The notes: generated by a model not told the origin, from the letters alone. Shown: positions 26,951 through 40,037, counted from the stretch's first letter. The stretch: 64,000 bases of DNA from Comamonas endophytica (GCF_023634805.2 NZ_CP106881.1:3067501-3131500), one strand, 5' to 3'. Numbers and translations: made by a program.

Positions 26951-28105
26951 ATGCCCTCCATGTCTCTTTCCCGCTCCCTTGGGGCCCTGTACGCAGTGAT
27001 GCTGGCCTGTAGCCTGGCCGCCTGTTCACGCCCCGAACCCGCCCCCGAACCGGTGCGTTCGGTGAAGCTGCTGGAGGTCGGCGTGGGCGCGGTGGATGCG
27101 CAGCTGGAGTATGCGGGCGAAGTGCGCGCGCGCATCGAGTCGCGGCTGGGCTTTCGCGTGGCGGGCAAGCTGGTCTCGCGCCAGGTGGAACTGGGTCAAC
27201 AGGTCACTGCAGGTCAGTTGCTGGCGCAGCTCGATGCACAGGATTACCGGCTGGCGGCCGAGGCCAGCCGCGCGCAGGTCACGGCAGCCACCACGCAGCG
27301 CGATCTCGCGGCCGCCGACCTGCAGCGCTACCGGACGCTGCGGGCGCAGAACTTCATCAGCGGCGCCGAGCTCGAGCGCCGCGAAGCCACGCTGAAATCG
27401 GCCCAGGCCAGCCTCGACCAGGCGCGCGCGCAGGCCGCGGGCCAGTCGCTGCAGGCCGATTACACGCGCTTGATCGCCGATGTCGCGGGCGTGGTCACAA
27501 GCATCGATGCCGAACCCGGCCAGGTGGTCGCCGCCGGCACGCCGGTCGTGCGCATCGCCCAGGACGGGGAACGCGATGTGGTGTTCTCGGTGCCCGAGGA
27601 CAAGGTGGCGCGCATGCGTCCCGGCCAGGCGGTGGCGGTGCGCACCTGGGCCGGGGACCAGCGCTATGCCGGCCGCGTGCGCGAGGTGGCGGCCAGCGCC
27701 GACCCCGTCACGCGCACCTATCTCGTCAAGGTGGCGCTGGAGCGCACGCCGGGCCAGGCGCTGCCGGCGCTGGGCGCCACGGTGCATGCGCGCCCCGAAG
27801 GCCTGGGCGCCGCCAGCCAGCCGGTGATCAAGCTTCCGACCACGGCGTTGCAGCAGCACGGTGGCGGCTCGGCGGTCTGGATATTCGACGCGGATTCCAG
27901 CAGCGTGCGGCTGCAGCCGGTGACCATGGGCAGCGCCGACGGCAATGAAGTGGTCATCACCCAGGGGCTGGCACCAGGCATGCGCGTGGTGGCGACCGGC
28001 GGGCATGTGCTGTCGCCGGGCCAGAAGGTGACGGTGTACCAGGGCGTTGGCGAGACGGCGCGTCCTGCCGATGCCGCACCACAGCCCATCCCCGCCACCC
28101 GCTGA
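26951..28105 (+). CDS. RND efflux periplasmic adaptor lipoprotein
   Basis: The 384-aa membrane-fusion protein of the AcrA/MexA type has a lipoprotein signal (AVMLACSLAAC, lipidated Cys about 25). It has lipoyl halves (EVRARIESRLGFRVAGKLVS and ADVAGVVTSIDAEPGQVVAAG), a coiled-coil hairpin between them (about 90-160) and a beta-barrel C-terminal part. It links the inner-membrane pump encoded 7 bp downstream to an outer-membrane channel. No TolC-type gene is in the operon, so a channel encoded elsewhere must be used. The start is not backed by a clear Shine-Dalgarno. Confidence 0.9.
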   Translation: MPSMSLSRSLGALYAVMLACSLAACSRPEPAPEPVRSVKLLEVGVGAVDAQLEYAGEVRARIESRLGFRVAGKLVSRQVELGQQVTAGQLLAQLDAQDYRLAAEASRAQVTAATTQRDLAAADLQRYRTLRAQNFISGAELERREATLKSAQASLDQARAQAAGQSLQADYTRLIADVAGVVTSIDAEPGQVVAAGTPVVRIAQDGERDVVFSVPEDKVARMRPGQAVAVRTWAGDQRYAGRVREVAASADPVTRTYLVKVALERTPGQALPALGATVHARPEGLGAASQPVIKLPTTALQQHGGGSAVWIFDADSSSVRLQPVTMGSADGNEVVITQGLAPGMRVVATGGHVLSPGQKVTVYQGVGETARPADAAPQPIPATR

Positions 28106-28112
28106 GTCCGCC

Positions 28113-31100
28113 ATGAATCCCGTACAGCCCCAACCCGGCTTCAACCTGTCGCGCTGGGCGCTCGAGCACATCGCGCTCACGCGCTACCTGCTGGTGTCCA
28201 TCGTGCTGCTGGGCTTTGCCGCCTATTTCCAGCTGGGACAGGACGAAGACCCGCCCTTCACCTTCCGCGCCATGGTGGTGCGCACCTACTGGCCCGGCGC
28301 CACCGCGCAGCAGGTGGCCGAGCAGGTGACGGACAAGCTCGAACGCACGCTGCAGGAGGTGCCCTATGCCGACAAGATCCGCAGCTATTCCAAGCCCGGC
28401 GAGTCGCAGATCATCTTCCAGCTCAAGGACAGCTCCAAGCCGGGCGAGGTCTCCCAGCTCTGGTACACGGTGCGCAAGAAGATCGGCGACATGCGCTACA
28501 CCCTGCCGCAGGGCGTGCAGGGGCCGTTCTTCAACGACGATTTCGGCGATGTCTATGGCGTGATCTACGCGCTGCAGGGCCAGGGCTTCAGCTATGCCGA
28601 GCTCAAGGATGTGGCCGACGACGTGCGCCAGCAACTGCTGCGCGTGCCCGACGTGGCCAAGGTCGAGCTGTTTGGCGTGCAGGACGAGAAGCTCTACATC
28701 GAGCTGTCGCAGCTGCGCTTGGCGCAGCTGGGCCTGGACATGAACCAGGTGCTGGCGCAGCTCGACCAGCAGAACGCATTGCAGAGCGCCGGGGTGGTGC
28801 AGGCGGGCGACGAGCAGGTGCAGGTGCGCGTGGCCGGCGCCTTCAACGCCGTGGAGGACCTGCGCGCCATGCCGATCCGCGGCGCCTCCGGCGCGCAGCT
28901 GCGCCTGGGCGACATCGCCGAGATCCGCCGCGGCTATGTCGATCCGCCGAGCGTCAAGGTGCGCCACCAGGGGCAGGACTCGATCGCGCTGGGCGTGGCC
29001 ATGACCCGGGGCGGCGACATCATCCGACTGGGCGAGACCCTGCATGCGGTCAGCGCTCGGCTGGGCAACACGCTGCCCGCGGGCATGCAGCTGGTCAACG
29101 TGCAGGACCAGCCGCGTGCCGTGTCCAGCTCGGTCAACGAATTCATCAAGGTGCTCATCGAGGCCGTGGTGGTCGTGCTGGCGGTGAGCTTCATCAGCCT
29201 GGGCATGCACAAGCGCACCGGCGAGCAGCGCTGGTGGCGGCGCTGGTACATCGACCCGCGCCCCGGGCTGGTGGTGGGCATCACCATTCCGCTGGTGCTG
29301 GCCGCCACCTTCCTGGCGATGTGGTACTGGGACATCGGGCTGCACAAGATCTCGCTGGGCTCGCTGATCATTGCGCTGGGACTGCTGGTCGACGACGCGA
29401 TCATTGCCGTCGAGATGATGGTGCGCAAGATGGAGGAGGGCTACGACAAGCTGCGCGCCGCCACCTTTGCCTACGAGATCACCGCCATGCCGATGCTGAC
29501 CGGCACGCTGATCACGGCCGCGGGCTTCCTGCCCATCGGCCTGGCCAAGTCGATGACCGGCGAATACACCTTTGCCATCTTCGCGGTCACGGTGGTGGCG
29601 CTGCTGCTGAGCTGGCTGGCCTCGGTGTTCTTCGTGCCGTACCTGGGCCTGCTGCTGCTCAAGCGCCCGCCGCATGCGCGGGACGAACCCGCGCCGGGCG
29701 CGCAGGGCCCGCATGAAGTGTTCGACGGCCCGTTCTACGACCGTTTCCGGCGCACCGTGGACTGGTGCATCGAGCACCGCTGGATGACCATCGGCGCCAC
29801 GTTGCTGGTGCTGGTGCTCGGCCTGTTCGGCATGACGCGCGTGCAGCAGCAGTTCTTCCCGGACTCGACGCGCATGGAGATCATGGTCGACCTGTGGTTC
29901 CCCGAAGGCACCTCCTTTGCCGCCAATGCGCAGACCGCCGAGGCCGCGGAAAAGCGCCTGCTGGCCGAGCCTGGCGTGGAGAGCGTCACGGCCTGGCTGG
30001 GTTCGGGCGTGCCGCGCTTCTACCTGCCGCTGGACCAGGTGTTTCCGCAGAGCAACGTCTCGCAATTCATTGTTGTGGCCGAGTCGCTGCAAGCCCGCGA
30101 GCGCTTGCGCCGCCAGTTGCCGCAGATGCTGGCGCGGGACTTTCCGCAGGCGCGCGGCCGCGTCACGCTGCTGTCCTCCGGGCCGCCGGTGCCCTATCCG
30201 GTGCAGTTCCGCGTGGTGGGGCCCGACCCCACGGCGCTGCGCGCGCGCGCCGACGAGGTCAAGAAGCTGTTGCAGGGCAATGCCGACATGCGCGGTGTCA
30301 ACGACAACTGGAACGAGTCGGTCAAGGCCCTGCGCCTGGAGGTGGACCAAGACAAGGCGCGGGCCCTGGGCGTGAGCAGCCAGTCCATCGCCCAGGCCGC
30401 CAATGTCATGCTCAGCGGGGCCACGGTCGGCCAATATCGCGAAGGCGACCGGCTTATCGACATCGTGCTGCGTCCGCCGCTGAACGAGCGCGATGCCATC
30501 ACCGACCTGGGCAACGCCTATCTGCGCACCGCCTCGGGCAGCTCGATCCCGCTGACGCAGATCGCGCGGCCGGTGCTGGCCTGGGAGCCGGGCGTGCTCT
30601 GGCGCGAAGGCCGCAGCTACGCGATCACGGTGCAGGGCGATGTGCGCGAGGGGCTGCAGGGCGCCACCGTGACCGAGGCGCTGCTGCCCGCACTGCGTGA
30701 GGTCGAGCAGCGCTGGCATGCCGAGGGCGCCAACGCCTATCGCATCGAGGTCGCGGGCGCGGTGGAGGAGAGCTCCAAGGGCGCATCCTCGATTGCCGCG
30801 GGCCTGCCGGTCATGCTGTTCATCACCTTCACGCTGTTGATGCTGCAGCTGCACAGCTTCAGCCGCGCGCTGCTGGTGTTCCTGACCGGCCCGATGGGCA
30901 TTGCCGGCGTCGCCGCCGCGCTGCTGCTGCTCGACCGGCCCTTCGGCTTCGTCGCGCTGCTGGGCGTGATCGCGCTGATGGGCATGATCCAGCGCAACTC
31001 GGTGATCCTGATCGACCAGATCGAGGTCGACCGCGCGCGCGGCATGCCCGCCTGGAATGCCATCATCGAAGCGACGGTAGGCCGCCTGCGGCCCATCGTG

Positions 31101-31277
31101 CTGACGGCGGCGGCCGCGGTGCTGGCGATGATTCCGCTGTCGCGCAGCGTATTCTGGGGGCCGATGGCAGTGGCCATCATGGGCGGGCTGCTGGTGGCCA
31201 CCGTGCTGACACTGCTGGCGCTGCCGGCCATGTACGCGGCCGTCTTCCGCGTGCGCCGGCCCAGGCAGAAAGCATAA
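28113..31277 (+). CDS. RND efflux pump inner-membrane subunit (AcrB/HAE1 family)
   Basis: The 1054-aa protein has the 12-TM RND layout: TM1 at about 20-40, a large periplasmic loop, TM2-6 about 345-545, a second loop, and TM8-12 about 870-1045. Signature pieces are PPFTFRAMVVRTYWPGATAQ, GLLVDDAIIAVEMMVRKME (TM4 with the proton-relay Asp pair) and LGVIALMGMIQRNSVILIDQ. It exports hydrophobic compounds or drugs; the substrate is not deducible. It shares the promoter at 26821 with the adaptor. A tRNA-Leu follows. Confidence 0.93.
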   Translation: MNPVQPQPGFNLSRWALEHIALTRYLLVSIVLLGFAAYFQLGQDEDPPFTFRAMVVRTYWPGATAQQVAEQVTDKLERTLQEVPYADKIRSYSKPGESQIIFQLKDSSKPGEVSQLWYTVRKKIGDMRYTLPQGVQGPFFNDDFGDVYGVIYALQGQGFSYAELKDVADDVRQQLLRVPDVAKVELFGVQDEKLYIELSQLRLAQLGLDMNQVLAQLDQQNALQSAGVVQAGDEQVQVRVAGAFNAVEDLRAMPIRGASGAQLRLGDIAEIRRGYVDPPSVKVRHQGQDSIALGVAMTRGGDIIRLGETLHAVSARLGNTLPAGMQLVNVQDQPRAVSSSVNEFIKVLIEAVVVVLAVSFISLGMHKRTGEQRWWRRWYIDPRPGLVVGITIPLVLAATFLAMWYWDIGLHKISLGSLIIALGLLVDDAIIAVEMMVRKMEEGYDKLRAATFAYEITAMPMLTGTLITAAGFLPIGLAKSMTGEYTFAIFAVTVVALLLSWLASVFFVPYLGLLLLKRPPHARDEPAPGAQGPHEVFDGPFYDRFRRTVDWCIEHRWMTIGATLLVLVLGLFGMTRVQQQFFPDSTRMEIMVDLWFPEGTSFAANAQTAEAAEKRLLAEPGVESVTAWLGSGVPRFYLPLDQVFPQSNVSQFIVVAESLQARERLRRQLPQMLARDFPQARGRVTLLSSGPPVPYPVQFRVVGPDPTALRARADEVKKLLQGNADMRGVNDNWNESVKALRLEVDQDKARALGVSSQSIAQAANVMLSGATVGQYREGDRLIDIVLRPPLNERDAITDLGNAYLRTASGSSIPLTQIARPVLAWEPGVLWREGRSYAITVQGDVREGLQGATVTEALLPALREVEQRWHAEGANAYRIEVAGAVEESSKGASSIAAGLPVMLFITFTLLMLQLHSFSRALLVFLTGPMGIAGVAAALLLLDRPFGFVALLGVIALMGMIQRNSVILIDQIEVDRARGMPAWNAIIEATVGRLRPIVLTAAAAVLAMIPLSRSVFWGPMAVAIMGGLLVATVLTLLALPAMYAAVFRVRRPRQKA

Positions 31278-31364
31278 AAACTTTCCGTCGATTGGCTGAA
31301 TGGGGTTGCGACGCAGGTAAGATACACGGTTGACCTAGGGTCGTGGCAATAGCTGCAACCCACC

Positions 31365-31451
31365 GCGCGGGTGGCGAAATTGGTAGACGCACCAGGTTTA
31401 GGTCCTGACGCCAGCAATGGTGTGGGGGTTCGAGTCCCCCCTCGCGCACCA
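31365..31451 (+). tRNA. tRNA-Leu (anticodon TAG)
   Basis: 87 nt with encoded CCA. Acceptor GCGCGGG pairs with CTCGCGC; the D-arm is TGGCGAAATTGGTAGACGC. The anticodon stem CCAGG closes loop TTTAGGT (anticodon TAG). It has a long variable arm and GGTTCGAGTCCCC T-arm. It reads CUA-type leucine codons and lies 87 bp after the RND pump gene. Confidence 0.95.
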
Positions 31452-31500
31452 ATCGATATGGAAATGCCGGCTCTCGCCGAGCAGGCAGTTTCCTGGAAGA

Positions 31501-31536
31501 TAGGCTGTTTCCCCGCGGGAACAGCCTATTTTTTTT
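31501..31536 (+). terminator. Terminator after tRNA-Leu(TAG)
   Basis: Stem TAGGCTGTT / AACAGCCTA with an inner TCCC/GGGA pair, followed by eight T residues. It is convergent to the cysteine hydrolase gene ending at 31559. Confidence 0.92.
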
Positions 31537-31558
31537 ATGCTGTGCAACCGAAGGTGGA

Positions 31559-32173
31559 TCAGCTGCGCTTGCGGTGCGCGGCCCGCACCGAACACTTGAA
31601 CACCCCCTCCAGCTGCTGCAGCGCATTGTCCTTGCGCAGCACCGACTCGGCCGCGGTGCAGTCCTTGGGTACCCACACGTCATAGCCCAGCATGCGGGCA
31701 TCGGTGGCGGTGAGCATCACACACATATCGGCCGCCAGCCCGACGATGATGAGCTTTTTGGCCTTCATCTTGGTCAGCAGGTGCTGCAGCGGGGTGGAAT
31801 GGAAGGCCGAATGCTGGGGCTTGAGGATCACCAGGTCTTCGGGACCTGGCGACAGCAGGAGCGCCATCTCGCCGCGCGGGCCCTCGAGCTTGCAGCATTC
31901 CGCGAGGATGTCGCGGAATTCGCTGTGCCAGGTGCCATAGTTGTCATTGGCATAGATGCAGCTCATGCCGCGCCTGGTATGGCGTGCCTTGAGCTTGGCA
32001 ATGGCCTTTGCGGCCTCCATGGCGCTGGGCAGGATGTCCTGGGCCGTGGGAAAGTCCAGCGGGTTGATCACATCCACCAGCAGCAGCACCTCGGGGCTGT
32101 GCGGGAAGGCGGTCTGCTTGAGTCGGCGCGAGGATGTCACGGGCTTCTTCACCGCTGCGTCATGCGATGCCAT
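31559..32173 (-). CDS. Isochorismatase-family cysteine hydrolase
   Basis: The 204-aa protein has the family triad Asp34 (VLLLVDVINPLDF), Lys118 (VILKPQHSAFHST) and Cys151 (VGLAADMCVMLTATDA). Members hydrolyse isochorismate, nicotinamide or related amides; the residues do not tell which. The cis-peptide region GLAADMC is typical of nicotinamidase-like members. The ATG at 32173 is taken; the first 20 residues are a basic, probably disordered leader. It is convergent with tRNA-Leu. Confidence 0.85.
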   Translation of the reverse strand: MASHDAAVKKPVTSSRRLKQTAFPHSPEVLLLVDVINPLDFPTAQDILPSAMEAAKAIAKLKARHTRRGMSCIYANDNYGTWHSEFRDILAECCKLEGPRGEMALLLSPGPEDLVILKPQHSAFHSTPLQHLLTKMKAKKLIIVGLAADMCVMLTATDARMLGYDVWVPKDCTAAESVLRKDNALQQLEGVFKCSVRAAHRKRS

Positions 32174-32377
32174 GCAGGATTCCTTTATGGTCGGACAGAA
32201 AGATGGTCTTCATTGCAGGCAGATGATTGATCCAACCCCTGCCCAAGGTTGTCGGTGCTTTCCGCTCCGCATGTAGTCCATTGCCCGCAGCGACGGCCGC
32301 ATGCACTACGGCGGTTCGGCCCGTTGTCGTTTACCATCGGTCTACCGCCTTGCTTCGAGGCGGCATCAGGAGGCTTT

Positions 32378-32518
32378 ATGGGCAAGGAACAGCGCAACGA
32401 GAAGATGTCCAAGAAACCCAAAAAGGATACTTCTCCCCCGAAAACCGGCAGCCCTTCCGATCGGCCAATGGCTCCCGTCACCACAGTGATGCCGCGCGGC
32501 AAGGACAAGAACAAGTAA
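32378..32518 (+). CDS. Small Lys-rich hydrophilic protein of unknown function
   Basis: The 46-aa product begins MGKEQRNEKMSKKPKKDTS and ends VMPRGKDKNK. It is very basic, has no hydrophobic segment and is probably disordered. A good Shine-Dalgarno (CAGGAGG) lies 5 nt before the ATG, which supports translation. I recall short Lys-rich proteins beginning MGKEQR in other betaproteobacteria but know of no function. It is divergent from the cysteine hydrolase. Confidence 0.65.
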   Translation: MGKEQRNEKMSKKPKKDTSPPKTGSPSDRPMAPVTTVMPRGKDKNK

Positions 32519-32772
32519 TCCACATCTTTCGCATGCATGCCGCGGCATGCTGTTGCACAAAGGTCCGCCAGGCAGCGGACCTTTTCATTATCCGCCTTTC
32601 TCGGTATTTTCCCTGCCAGTTTTTTCGGGCATTAATCCTGTTTGAATCTTCCATTGGCTGAAGCTATTGTCTGGCAAGAAAGTAGGTTGTTGACGACATT
32701 ATCCAAATGGAGCGGTTTATAGAATTTAACCGTGCAGATCCTTCTGTGCACTCAACTTCCAAGGAGATAAAA

Positions 32773-32982
32773 ATGGCTGTCAATAACCCTCACGGGCATA
32801 ATCAGTACACCGACAAGAAGAAGATCCAGAACGCCGATGCCGGCAAGCAAGGCAGCACCACGGGTTCCTCGAGCGGGACGCGTGGCGGCACCAGCGAGCA
32901 GCATGCCGAGGCCGGGCGCCAGAGCCACAAGAACGATGACAAGTCGTCGTCCTCGCAGTCTGGCCGCAAGAGCGATGGCTGA
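32773..32982 (+). CDS. Small disordered Ser/Gly/Lys-rich protein
   Basis: The 69-aa product (MAVNNPHGHNQYTDKKKIQN, then Gly/Ser-rich GSTTGSSSGTRGGTSEQ, ending QSGRKSDG) has no hydrophobic core or cysteine. AAGGAGA sits 6 nt before the ATG, an ideal Shine-Dalgarno. The composition recalls stress-induced hydrophilic proteins, but that is only analogy. It shares a YTDKxK motif with the 108-aa protein at 43467. The DNA around it is more AT-rich than the rest of the window. Confidence 0.68.
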   Translation: MAVNNPHGHNQYTDKKKIQNADAGKQGSTTGSSSGTRGGTSEQHAEAGRQSHKNDDKSSSSQSGRKSDG

Positions 32983-33402
32983 GTGATGGAGCATTCAACC
33001 GGAGCATTGTCGGAAGGTTGAATTTCGTGGCCATCCAGGCGCATTGGAGGAGGCAGGGGGATAATTCCAGGCCCCGTTGTCTTTCTGCAATGCGCCTTTT
33101 GCATTGCGGGCAAACGATATTCGGGATAATCCCGGTCCTTTGCTGGTTCAGCCAGCAAATACCTGCGGAGATTGGCCTCCGCGGGGCTGGCGGCGATATT
33201 CAATGAGCAGTGGGAGGCGGGGTTATCCATGCCCCGGGGAAGAGAAGCGGGGGAAGGGAAATCCCAGGGGAAATCTCTGGGATTTCTTCTGGACTGTCCG
33301 CGCAAATTGGTTACCCGGACATTTTGCGTCGCGCAATACATGGGTTGGCGGCGCCAACGAAAAAAGGACTTGAGGCTTTGCCCCAAGTCCTTTTTGAATC
33401 AA
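32983..33402. other. Gene-free interval with several hairpins
   Basis: No supported gene. It contains CAATGC/GCATTG around 33089-33107, CGGGATAATCCCG around 33123-33135, TTTGCTGG/CCAGCAAA (33140-33160), and GAAATCCCAG/CTGGGATTTC (33258-33286), ending in a bidirectional terminator. It could hold a small RNA or decayed sequence. Confidence 0.5.
33361..33395. terminator. Bidirectional terminator next to tRNA-Pro
   Basis: AAAAAGGACTT / AAGTCCTTTTT is a perfect 11-bp inverted repeat with a 13-nt loop. It gives a T-run on both strands. On the - strand it ends the tRNA-Pro transcript. Confidence 0.9.
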
Positions 33403-33479
33403 TGGTCGGCGAGAAAGGATTCGAACCTTCGACCCCTTGCACCCCATGCAAGTGCGCTACCAGGCTGCGCTACACGCCG
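33403..33479 (-). tRNA. tRNA-Pro (anticodon GGG)
   Basis: 77 nt with encoded CCA, read on the - strand: acceptor CGGCGTG, D-arm TAGCGCAGCCTGGTAGCGCA. The anticodon stem CTTGC closes loop ATGGGGT (anticodon GGG). The T-arm is GGTTCGAATCC and the end is CTCGCCGACCA. One T-T mismatch in the acceptor stem is noted. Confidence 0.94.
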
Positions 33480-33877
33480 ACGAGAACGCTATTGTATGCC
33501 AAACATGGGCGGCCTTTTGGCAAACTGCCACTATTTTCCAAAATGAGGCCGGCGCTGCACGCCGCAGCCTGTGGCAGGCGCTGCCGTTGTGCTGCGCACC
33601 TTGGCGCGCTGCACTGCGCGTGGCCCATGCGCAGGTGCGCCCCAAAGCCCGCGGGCAGGCTCGCGCCGGGGGTGGTTGGCGGCTCGCTATAATTGCTGAT
33701 TCGATTTTTAGTGCGCGACGCGCCTTCAGCCTGCATGGACTGGACGCCCGCTGCCTAAGCTATTGATTTTCTTGGCGTGCGGGTGTCTCCGCGCGCCACC
33801 CATGTGAGACTTTGCGGAACACGGTGCAGGCTGCACTGCAGCCGGCACGGTCCACATATCCCTGATTAGGAAGAACC
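33480..33877 (+). other. Leader/promoter region upstream of tig
   Basis: No gene seen. GCTATAAT at 33686-33693 is a likely -10 (TATAAT 33688-33693), but the -35 is poor. A GGCTGCA/TGCAGCC hairpin lies near 33828-33842, shortly before the tig start. The tRNA-Pro promoter on the - strand also belongs here. Confidence 0.5.
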
Positions 33878-35188
33878 ATGGCCGTTACTGTTGAAACCCT
33901 CGAAAAGCTCGAGCGCAAGATCACGCTCAGCTTGCCTTTGTCCGCAATCCAGTCCGAAGTCGACGCACGCCTGAAGCGCGTTGCCCGCACCGTGAAGATG
34001 GACGGCTTCCGTCCCGGCAAGGTGCCGATGAACGTGGTGGCCCAGCGCTATGGCTACTCGCTGCAGTACGAAGTGCTGAACGACAAGGTCGGCGAAGCCT
34101 TTGCCCAGGCCGTGAGCGAAGCCAAGCTGCGCGTCGCCGGCCAGCCCCGCATCACCGAAAAGGAAGGCGCGCCTGAAGGCGAAGCCCAATTCGACGCCGT
34201 GTTCGAAGTGCTGCCCGAAGTCAAGATCGAAGACCTGTCGACTGCCGAAGTCGACAAGCTGACGGCCGAAGTGGACGACGCCGCCATCGACAAGACCATC
34301 GACATCCTGCGCAAGCAGCGCCGCACCTTCGCCCAGCGTGCCCAGGAAGAAGCGGCAGCGGACGGCGACCGCGTCACGGTGGACTTCGAAGGCAAGATCG
34401 ACGGCGAGACCTTTGCCGGCGGCAAGGCCGAAGACTTCCAGTTCCTGGTCGGCGAAGGCCAGATGCTCAAGGAATTCGAAGACGCCGTGCGCGGCATGAA
34501 GACCGGCGAAAGCAAGACTTTCCCGCTGGCCTTCCCCGAGGACTACCACGGCAAGGACGTGGCCGGTAAGACCGCCGACTTCCTCGTGACCCTGAAGAAG
34601 ATCGAAGCCGCCAACCTGCCCGAAGTCAACGAAGCGCTGGCCAAGTCGCTGGGCATCGCCGACGGCACCGTCGACGGCCTGCGCGCCGACATCAAGAAGA
34701 ACCTCGAGCGCGAAGTCAAGTTCCGCCTGCAGGCCCGCAACAAGCAGGCCGTGATGGACGCCCTGGTCGCCAAGGCCGAGCTCGACCTGCCCAATGCCAG
34801 CGTGCAAGCCGAAGTGGCGCGCCTGCTGGAAGGCGCACGCGCCGAACTGAAGCAGCGCGGCATCAAGGACGCCGAGAAGGCCGAGATCCCCGAGGACGTG
34901 TTCCGTCCCCAAGCCGAGCGCCGCGTGCGCCTGGGCCTGGTGGTGGCCGAGCTGGTGCGCGCCAATGAACTGCACGCCACGCCCGAGCAGCTCAAGGCCC
35001 ACGTCGAAGAGCTGGCTGCCAGCTACGAGAAGCCTGAAGAAGTCGTGCGCTGGTACTTCGGCGACCGCCAGCGTCTGGCCGAAGTCGAAGCCGTGGTCGT
35101 TGAAAACAACGTCACCGAGTTCGTGCTGGGCAAGGCCAAGGTCAACGACAAGTCGGTGTCCTTCGACGAACTGATGGGTCAAGCGTAA
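33878..35188 (+). CDS. tig: Trigger factor, ribosome-associated chaperone and PPIase
   Basis: The 436-aa protein has the N-terminal ribosome-binding domain with the signature GFRPGKVP (residues 43-50). The FKBP-type PPIase domain is about 160-245 ([20 protein letters not shown]) and is followed by a C-terminal helical arm. It binds L23 at the tunnel exit and shields nascent chains. It heads the classical tig-clpP-clpX-lon block. A terminator follows before clpP, so clpP has its own promoter at least in part. Confidence 0.97.
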   Translation: MAVTVETLEKLERKITLSLPLSAIQSEVDARLKRVARTVKMDGFRPGKVPMNVVAQRYGYSLQYEVLNDKVGEAFAQAVSEAKLRVAGQPRITEKEGAPEGEAQFDAVFEVLPEVKIEDLSTAEVDKLTAEVDDAAIDKTIDILRKQRRTFAQRAQEEAAADGDRVTVDFEGKIDGETFAGGKAEDFQFLVGEGQMLKEFEDAVRGMKTGESKTFPLAFPEDYHGKDVAGKTADFLVTLKKIEAANLPEVNEALAKSLGIADGTVDGLRADIKKNLEREVKFRLQARNKQAVMDALVAKAELDLPNASVQAEVARLLEGARAELKQRGIKDAEKAEIPEDVFRPQAERRVRLGLVVAELVRANELHATPEQLKAHVEELAASYEKPEEVVRWYFGDRQRLAEVEAVVVENNVTEFVLGKAKVNDKSVSFDELMGQA

Positions 35189-35243
35189 GCCTGGGGCCCT
35201 GTTTCCCGTGAGCGCTGAATGCTTCGCGGGAAAACCCTAGCTT

Positions 35244-35280
35244 GGGGCTTGTGCTTTTAGGCACAGGCCCCATTTCTTTT
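35244..35280 (+). terminator. Terminator between tig and clpP
   Basis: GGGGCTTGTGC / GCACAGGCCCC stem (one G-U pair) followed by ATTTCTTTT. It lies 56 bp after the tig stop. Confidence 0.88.
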
Positions 35281-35313
35281 CTGGGTACAGTACCCCCATT
35301 GAATGGAGAAAAC

Positions 35314-35922
35314 ATGAGCGCACTGGAAACTCAAGGCCTGGGCATGATTCCGATGGTGATCGAGCAGTCGGGTCGTGGCGAACGGTCTTACGACATTTAC
35401 TCACGCCTGCTCAAGGAGCGCGTGATCTTCCTGGTCGGCCCGGTCAATGACCAGTCTGCCAACCTGGTTGTCGCCCAGTTGCTGTTCCTCGAGAGCGAGA
35501 ACCCCGAGAAGGACATCTCGTTCTACATCAACTCGCCGGGCGGCTCGGTGAGCGCCGGCATGGCGATCTTCGACACCATGAATTTCATCAAGCCCGACGT
35601 GTCGACGCTGTGCACCGGCATGGCTGCCAGCATGGGTGCATTCCTGCTGTCGGCAGGGGCAAAGGGCAAGCGTTATGCTTTGCCGCACTCCAAGGTCATG
35701 ATCCACCAGCCTCTGGGCGGCATGCAGGGCCAGGCCACGGAAATCGAGATTCACGCGCGTGAGATCCTCAAGACCCGTGAGCAGCTCAACCGCGTCCTCG
35801 CGGAGCAGACCGGCCAGCCGCTGGAGAAGATCCAGCGCGATACCGAGCGTGACTACTTCCTGTCGGCCGATGAAGCCAAGGACTACGGCCTGATCGACCA
35901 GGTGATCAGCAAGCGCGCCTGA
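35314..35922 (+). CDS. clpP: ATP-dependent Clp protease proteolytic subunit
   Basis: The 202-aa serine protease has catalytic Ser106 ([12 protein letters not shown]), His131 ([16 protein letters not shown]) and Asp180 (DTERDYFLS). It forms the 14-mer chamber served by ClpX from the next gene. The ATG at 35314 ([10 protein letters not shown]) is preceded by a GGAGAA Shine-Dalgarno; an in-frame start at 35242 lies in the tig terminator and is dismissed. A terminator hairpin separates it from clpX. Confidence 0.97.
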   Translation: MSALETQGLGMIPMVIEQSGRGERSYDIYSRLLKERVIFLVGPVNDQSANLVVAQLLFLESENPEKDISFYINSPGGSVSAGMAIFDTMNFIKPDVSTLCTGMAASMGAFLLSAGAKGKRYALPHSKVMIHQPLGGMQGQATEIEIHAREILKTREQLNRVLAEQTGQPLEKIQRDTERDYFLSADEAKDYGLIDQVISKRA

Positions 35923-35941
35923 AGCCCACTCGCTCCGGCTG

Positions 35942-35977
35942 GCGGCGTTTCCCCTGGCGGGAGGCGCCGCTTTTTAT
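35942..35977 (+). terminator. Terminator between clpP and clpX
   Basis: GCGGCG / CGCCGC with an inner TCCC/GGGA helix and a TTTTTATTT tail. Since clpX begins 47 bp later, it likely attenuates rather than fully stops transcription. Confidence 0.85.
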
Positions 35978-36023
35978 TTAGGTATCATCCTTTTCCACAC
36001 TTTTGTAACAAGGCACCGCCCCC

Positions 36024-37286
<1,263 letters not shown>

Positions 37287-37387
37287 TCTTCGCCCTGGCG
37301 CAGGCGGCAAGCTGGCCCGGGCCCTGAGCGGGCCCGCAGCTCCGCCCGCCCCATGGGCCATGTCCCACAGCTCGGCATGGTCAAGGG

Positions 37388-37416
37388 GTTGAAAATCGCC
37401 GCAAGCGGACCACATT
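37388..37416 (+). promoter_or_regulatory. Possible sigma-32 heat-shock promoter for lon
   Basis: GTTGAAA (37388-37394), 15-bp spacer, CCACATT (37410-37416), compared with the sigma-32 consensus CTTGAAA-N(11-16)-CCCCATNT. It lies 23 bp before the lon ATG, which leaves a very short leader. The match is partial. Confidence 0.35.
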
Positions 37417-37439
37417 CCGCACAGTTACCAAGGAATTCC

Positions 37440-39857
<2,418 letters not shown>

Positions 39858-39903
39858 AATTCGAAAAAATTCGGTGTCTTCGAATTGGGGTGAAAAAGTA
39901 CGC

Positions 39904-39909
39904 TACAAT
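39904..39909 (+). promoter_or_regulatory. Likely -10 box of the tRNA-Gly cluster
   Basis: GCTACAATT precedes the first tRNA-Gly by about 52 bp. The same GCTACAATT string lies before the fourth tRNA-Gly (40555-40563) and tRNA-Ser (49523-49531). The -35 is not clear. Confidence 0.45.
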
Positions 39910-39961
39910 TCACTCCATCGCAGCAACGATACATTGTAGAATGTAGGGCTGCAGAGGAAAT

Positions 39962-40037
39962 GCGGGAATAGCTCAGTTGGTAGAGCGATACCTTGCCAAG
40001 GTATAGGTCGACGGTTCGAACCCGTTTTCCCGCTCCA
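39962..40037 (+). tRNA. tRNA-Gly (anticodon GCC), copy 1
   Basis: 76 nt with CCA. Acceptor GCGGGAA pairs with TTCCCGC; anticodon loop TTGCCAA gives GCC. It is identical in sequence to the copies at 40103, 40241 and 40599. Confidence 0.97.

Noticed and set aside
27957..30854. 965-aa open frame on the - strand
   Set aside because: It is antisense to the RND adaptor and pump genes, His/Gln/Gly-rich and without a domain; a shadow of high-GC coding DNA.
32773..33402. Possible toxin-antitoxin pair near the small proteins
   Set aside because: Neither small protein resembles a toxin or antitoxin, and there is no second overlapping frame with a start signal.
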